Part shown: one piece after another, positions 61,226 to 64,000 of the stretch | How the letters are laid out: each line of letters starts with the position of its first letter | How positions within the stretch are numbered: position 1 is the first letter of the stretch | Source: Thermoguttaceae bacterium | GTDB taxonomy: Bacteria; Planctomycetota; Planctomycetia; Pirellulales; Thermoguttaceae | Reading direction: 5' to 3' | Assembly: GCA_017939795.1 (NCBI GenBank) | Contig: JAGBAA010000088.1 | Span: 26,471-90,470, forward strand | DNA: 64,000 bases | Notes under the pieces: model-generated | The model's database searches: none | What the model saw: the letters and a program-made list of their open reading frames with translations, nothing else | Told to the model about the DNA's origin: nothing | Position numbers and translations under genes: made by a program

Positions 61226-64000
61226 TCATGAAAATGCGATCCGGATCTCCCGGAACTCATTCGCAAAAATATCGAATGAGACCTGATCTCCGTCGATCGC
61301 GTACGTATTGATCCGCTCCCCGCGAAAATCGACCTGTTCCGCCGACACCAAAGGACGCATGGCCCGATACGTTACGCGAACATTCCGGCCTTCCGTTTCC
61401 ACAAAACGAAGGCGTGCACCTTTTTCATCGGCTTCCCAGTGCGAAATCATGACATTCCGGTGGGAAATATGTCCCAGCCAGCCTGAAAGCGCATGCTTTT
61501 CCGCATCTCGGAATGCTCCGGGGACCTGAACTGCCGGAGCCATGAACTCATGAGCCGTCCGCATCGGGTAGGGCGTATTCACCGCAATACCGAAACGGAA
61601 ACGCCGCCCCGTTTCTCCGCGGACCATCAGGAGCGTATCCAGACGCCGATGCGCACAATTCCGATGCCAGGGATGCCCATTCGCAAGAAGCGTCAGCCGA
61701 CGATCCGAGTACTCCGTATCTGCCCCGCGTTCCGGAAGGAAATTCTCCCGCCGGATCTCATGTCCGCGAACGCGCTGCGCTAATTCCTGAGTCACCGAAG
61801 ACATGATCCGCGACGCTGCCGTGTACTGGATCGGCCGAATATCCACAAAATACGGCGACTCGACCCGAAACGCCGTCGTTCGGCTGGTCTGGAAACCGAC
61901 ATTTCGGAAAAGATCCACCACTCCGTCTCCCCACGCAAGCCGGCTCGCGATGTACGACTGCCATGGATTCCGGCCAAACTCGCACAACGGCTCAAGATAG
62001 ACATCAAACTCAACGACAGAACTCCCGCGGCGAAGGATCGTCGTCTGCGTAAACCGCGCCAGGATCTCCCCCTCCCGGCTCATCAGACGTCCGGACACTT
62101 CCAGCTCACTTCGATCCGCAAAGATCGCGGGTTTGAAGGAATCCGCCGCCATGATCGAATACTCTTCCGGAGCTTCTCCCGCAAGAGAATCCAGCGGCGC
62201 AGATTTTATACGCATCGCCAGAAGCTGCGAAAACCGGTTCCCGCGGTGCACATTATCGAAAACGGAACGCAGATGCCCGGTGTACGGGTCAAACCGAAGC
62301 GTCAGATGCTCATTCGCCAGGAGCCACATTCCGGATCCCTGATCCCGATAAACCGGCGGGGGCAGCGGTTCTGATTTGCGTTTTCCGCCGAAGAACCAGC
62401 GTTTGGTGCCCTTTTCTTCTTCAGGCGCACCCGGAAGTTCCGGAGAATCACACAGCAGAGCGAAACCATGCGCCGGTACTTCCGTCCGTGCAGCATGGAC
62501 CGGAACGCGCCCTTCTGTGGGATTTTTTTCCCAGAAATGACGCTTCACGCACCCGCTTTCTTCCGGAATGAGACGGGAAACGGAAAGCATCTTTTCCGCT
62601 TCGCTGAGATCCGTCACCTTCGAGACCGGGAAACTGGACGGATTCAGGAGGATCAGCGCATTTTTGCGGGTTCCGTCCGAAAGGATCTCCGAGATCTGCT
62701 CCGCCGTTTTTCGTTCCGCCCGCAGCATTTCCTGCCATGCCGTCGTGAAGAATGTCTTCTCTCCCGCAGACTGTTTTTCCAGCTGATCCAAAAGCGTTTC
62801 CCCCGCAGAAACGGAAGACTCCGGATCATTTCCCTTTTTCCCTGCGCCAAACCAGACCGCAAGGCTTTCCAGACTGCAAAGTGCCTCAAGCCGGACACGA
62901 AGCTGATGGTAGCGCGTCCATCGGGAGATCGGATCCGCCTCTTTCTGAGAGACCATCTGCTGAAGATACGGCGAAACGTAGCGTTCCGCGCCGTAACGTT
63001 CATCTGCGCTGGAATACCGCGTCGATTCCAAACAGGTACTGAACGTCACCAGGTCGCCGAACAGCGGGATCCAGCGGCTCGACCGCTTCAGAAGCTCATA
63101 CCAGCAGGACGTCATTCCCTCACCGGCCCAGTGCGTAAAGATCGCACCGAACGCATTGTCGATATTGACCGAGGACGCCAGCGTCTCCGGAAGCCCGGCC
63201 ACCGAATCGGCATTGCGTGCATCCAGAGGGATCTTCGAAAAGGCCTCCACGACCTGCGCATCCATCCCTTTCCACGCGATCCTGGACTGCTCCGAAACCG
63301 GGAATTTCCCGTCATCCAGCGTGAAATGCAGCGCCCCGCTGAAACCAAGACGCTTCAGGATCCCCGGCAGGACCGGCGTCAGACCAAATCGCCGGCGTGC
63401 GTAGATCTCCGGAGTCCGGCCGAGATGTTTCCGGTAGACTTCCAGACCAGACTGCAAACGGCGAAGGATCCCTTCCTGCGTCAGAAGCGGGAATTCCGTC
63501 TCTGTTTCCTCGCCCCCCACCAGACAGACTTCACTGGAAGCCAGTTTCTTTTTCAGCTCCTCAAACATTTCCGGAAACTCCGACGCCATCTTTTCGATCA
63601 CGGCACCGTCGGCGTGCAGATTCATCGCGGACGCCTTTTTCAGTTCCTCAGTAAACGTTTCCGGAAGATAGGATCGATCCAGCAGCGTCATGTCGAAAAG
63701 GTAGCCGTCCTGCGGAGCATAGTACTGCCGCGACTGGACCAGCTGGTCCCATACGTTCTGCATTTCCCGTTTCGCTTTGGCAGGATCTCCCTCATCGCAC
63801 GCCTTCAGGACATCCAGCACGCTTGACGAAAAAGAAAAGGAATCCAGGTAGCTCATGTACTGCAATTTATGCGCCATGATCTCCGAAAGCAGATGCATCA
63901 TCCCCAACGCCATGAAATCGCACGTCTGCGGCATTTCAGGATCGGTGATCCGTTCATCTTCCGTAAAAAGATACTCGATGACCGGAAGCGGCTTTTCCTC
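61226..64000 (-). CDS. GH38-like alpha-mannosidase-related protein (5' end outside window)
   Basis: At least 924 residues; the frame is open to the right edge of the window, so the start is missing and the internal ATG at 63934 is not the true start. The visible part includes a helical domain (about residues 30-140) and a segment with ARRRFGLTPVLPGILKRLGF and ALHFTLDDGKFP, the kind of strand-helix seen in GH38/GH57 barrels. Two beta-sandwich domains follow (GSGMWLLANEHLTLRFDPYTGHL, VVEFDVYLEPLCEFG, RRFRFGIAVNTPYP). This fits the C-terminal half of a glycoside hydrolase family 38-type enzyme. The N-terminal catalytic site is mostly outside the window, so activity is not shown. Confidence 0.7.
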   Translation of the reverse strand, partial: EEKPLPVIEYLFTEDERITDPEMPQTCDFMALGMMHLLSEIMAHKLQYMSYLDSFSFSSSVLDVLKACDEGDPAKAKREMQNVWDQLVQSRQYYAPQDGYLFDMTLLDRSYLPETFTEELKKASAMNLHADGAVIEKMASEFPEMFEELKKKLASSEVCLVGGEETETEFPLLTQEGILRRLQSGLEVYRKHLGRTPEIYARRRFGLTPVLPGILKRLGFSGALHFTLDDGKFPVSEQSRIAWKGMDAQVVEAFSKIPLDARNADSVAGLPETLASSVNIDNAFGAIFTHWAGEGMTSCWYELLKRSSRWIPLFGDLVTFSTCLESTRYSSADERYGAERYVSPYLQQMVSQKEADPISRWTRYHQLRVRLEALCSLESLAVWFGAGKKGNDPESSVSAGETLLDQLEKQSAGEKTFFTTAWQEMLRAERKTAEQISEILSDGTRKNALILLNPSSFPVSKVTDLSEAEKMLSVSRLIPEESGCVKRHFWEKNPTEGRVPVHAARTEVPAHGFALLCDSPELPGAPEEEKGTKRWFFGGKRKSEPLPPPVYRDQGSGMWLLANEHLTLRFDPYTGHLRSVFDNVHRGNRFSQLLAMRIKSAPLDSLAGEAPEEYSIMAADSFKPAIFADRSELEVSGRLMSREGEILARFTQTTILRRGSSVVEFDVYLEPLCEFGRNPWQSYIASRLAWGDGVVDLFRNVGFQTSRTTAFRVESPYFVDIRPIQYTAASRIMSSVTQELAQRVRGHEIRRENFLPERGADTEYSDRRLTLLANGHPWHRNCAHRRLDTLLMVRGETGRRFRFGIAVNTPYPMRTAHEFMAPAVQVPGAFRDAEKHALSGWLGHISHRNVMISHWEADEKGARLRFVETEGRNVRVTYRAMRPLVSAEQVDFRGERINTYAIDGDQVSFDIFANEFREIRIAFS

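Overview
The window looks like chromosomal DNA from a planctomycete, most likely a host- or gut-associated member of the Pirellulales. This is an inference from gene content. The pointers are an HzsA-related CxxCH protein, SpoVG with an added zinc ribbon next to ispE, an archaeal-type (ApgM) phosphoglycerate mutase, many secreted PQQ/beta-propeller and carbohydrate- or lipid-active proteins, a long coiled-coil protein, short housekeeping operons and a 32-codon basic protein gene. Promoters are close to the bacterial consensus (TTGACA or TTGCAA, 16-18 bp, TATAAT). No rRNA, tRNA, CRISPR array, prophage or transposase was found.

Layout. 1-3.4 kb: 3' part of a BspA-like leucine-rich-repeat protein. 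3.4-7.3 kb: apgM (minus), rdgB and a K+/H+ antiporter. 7.4-10.4 kb: a membrane-anchored Ser/Glu-rich protein, an AT-rich regulatory region with two promoters and a dyad, and a secreted cysteine-rich repeat protein. 10.6-13.4 kb: rpsL, rpsG and metK with structured non-coding spacers. 13.6-21.8 kb: a secreted glycosidase-like protein, a secreted HzsA-related cytochrome-like protein and a Tat-exported Gfo/Idh/MocA oxidoreductase. 21.8-23.5 kb: an AT-rich three-gene island with a DUF4177 gene. 23.6-26.6 kb: tandem neutral ceramidase paralogues. 26.8-33.9 kb: a 3-hydroxyisobutyrate-dehydrogenase-like enzyme and trmL, a CAP-domain protein, a gene with a leaderless promoter arrangement, a small protein, an rRNA-type methyltransferase and a polytopic membrane protein. 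34-40 kb: rplM-rpsI, an HtrA protease, a PQQ-propeller protein and ispE-spoVG. 40.5-47.4 kb: pgi, an acidic-tailed propeller protein and an AddB-like nuclease. 47.5-56.2 kb: a DegT aminotransferase, tmk, a SEC-C-like helical protein, a response regulator, the coiled-coil protein and a small propeller protein. 56.2-64 kb: a GC-rich tandem repeat and a dispersed palindrome, then a minus-strand run of CrtI-like oxidoreductase, PP2C phosphatase, trmB, a FabZ-like dehydratase, the small basic protein and the 3' part of a GH38-like glycosidase.

How the genes fit together. Core functions cover translation (S12, S7, S9, L13, TrmL, TrmB), central metabolism (Pgi, ApgM, MetK, IspE, FabZ-like), nucleotide hygiene and DNA repair (RdgB, Tmk, AddB-like). 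The accessory content is mostly exported: propellers, glycosidase-like proteins, ceramidases, a CAP protein and a Cys-rich protein. That suits a polymer-degrading, host-associated planctomycete with an elaborate envelope. The least explained items are the Cys-rich repeat protein and its regulatory region, the structured leaders of metK and rpsG, the DUF4177 island, the leaderless gene, the dispersed palindrome pair and the natural Arg88 of S12.
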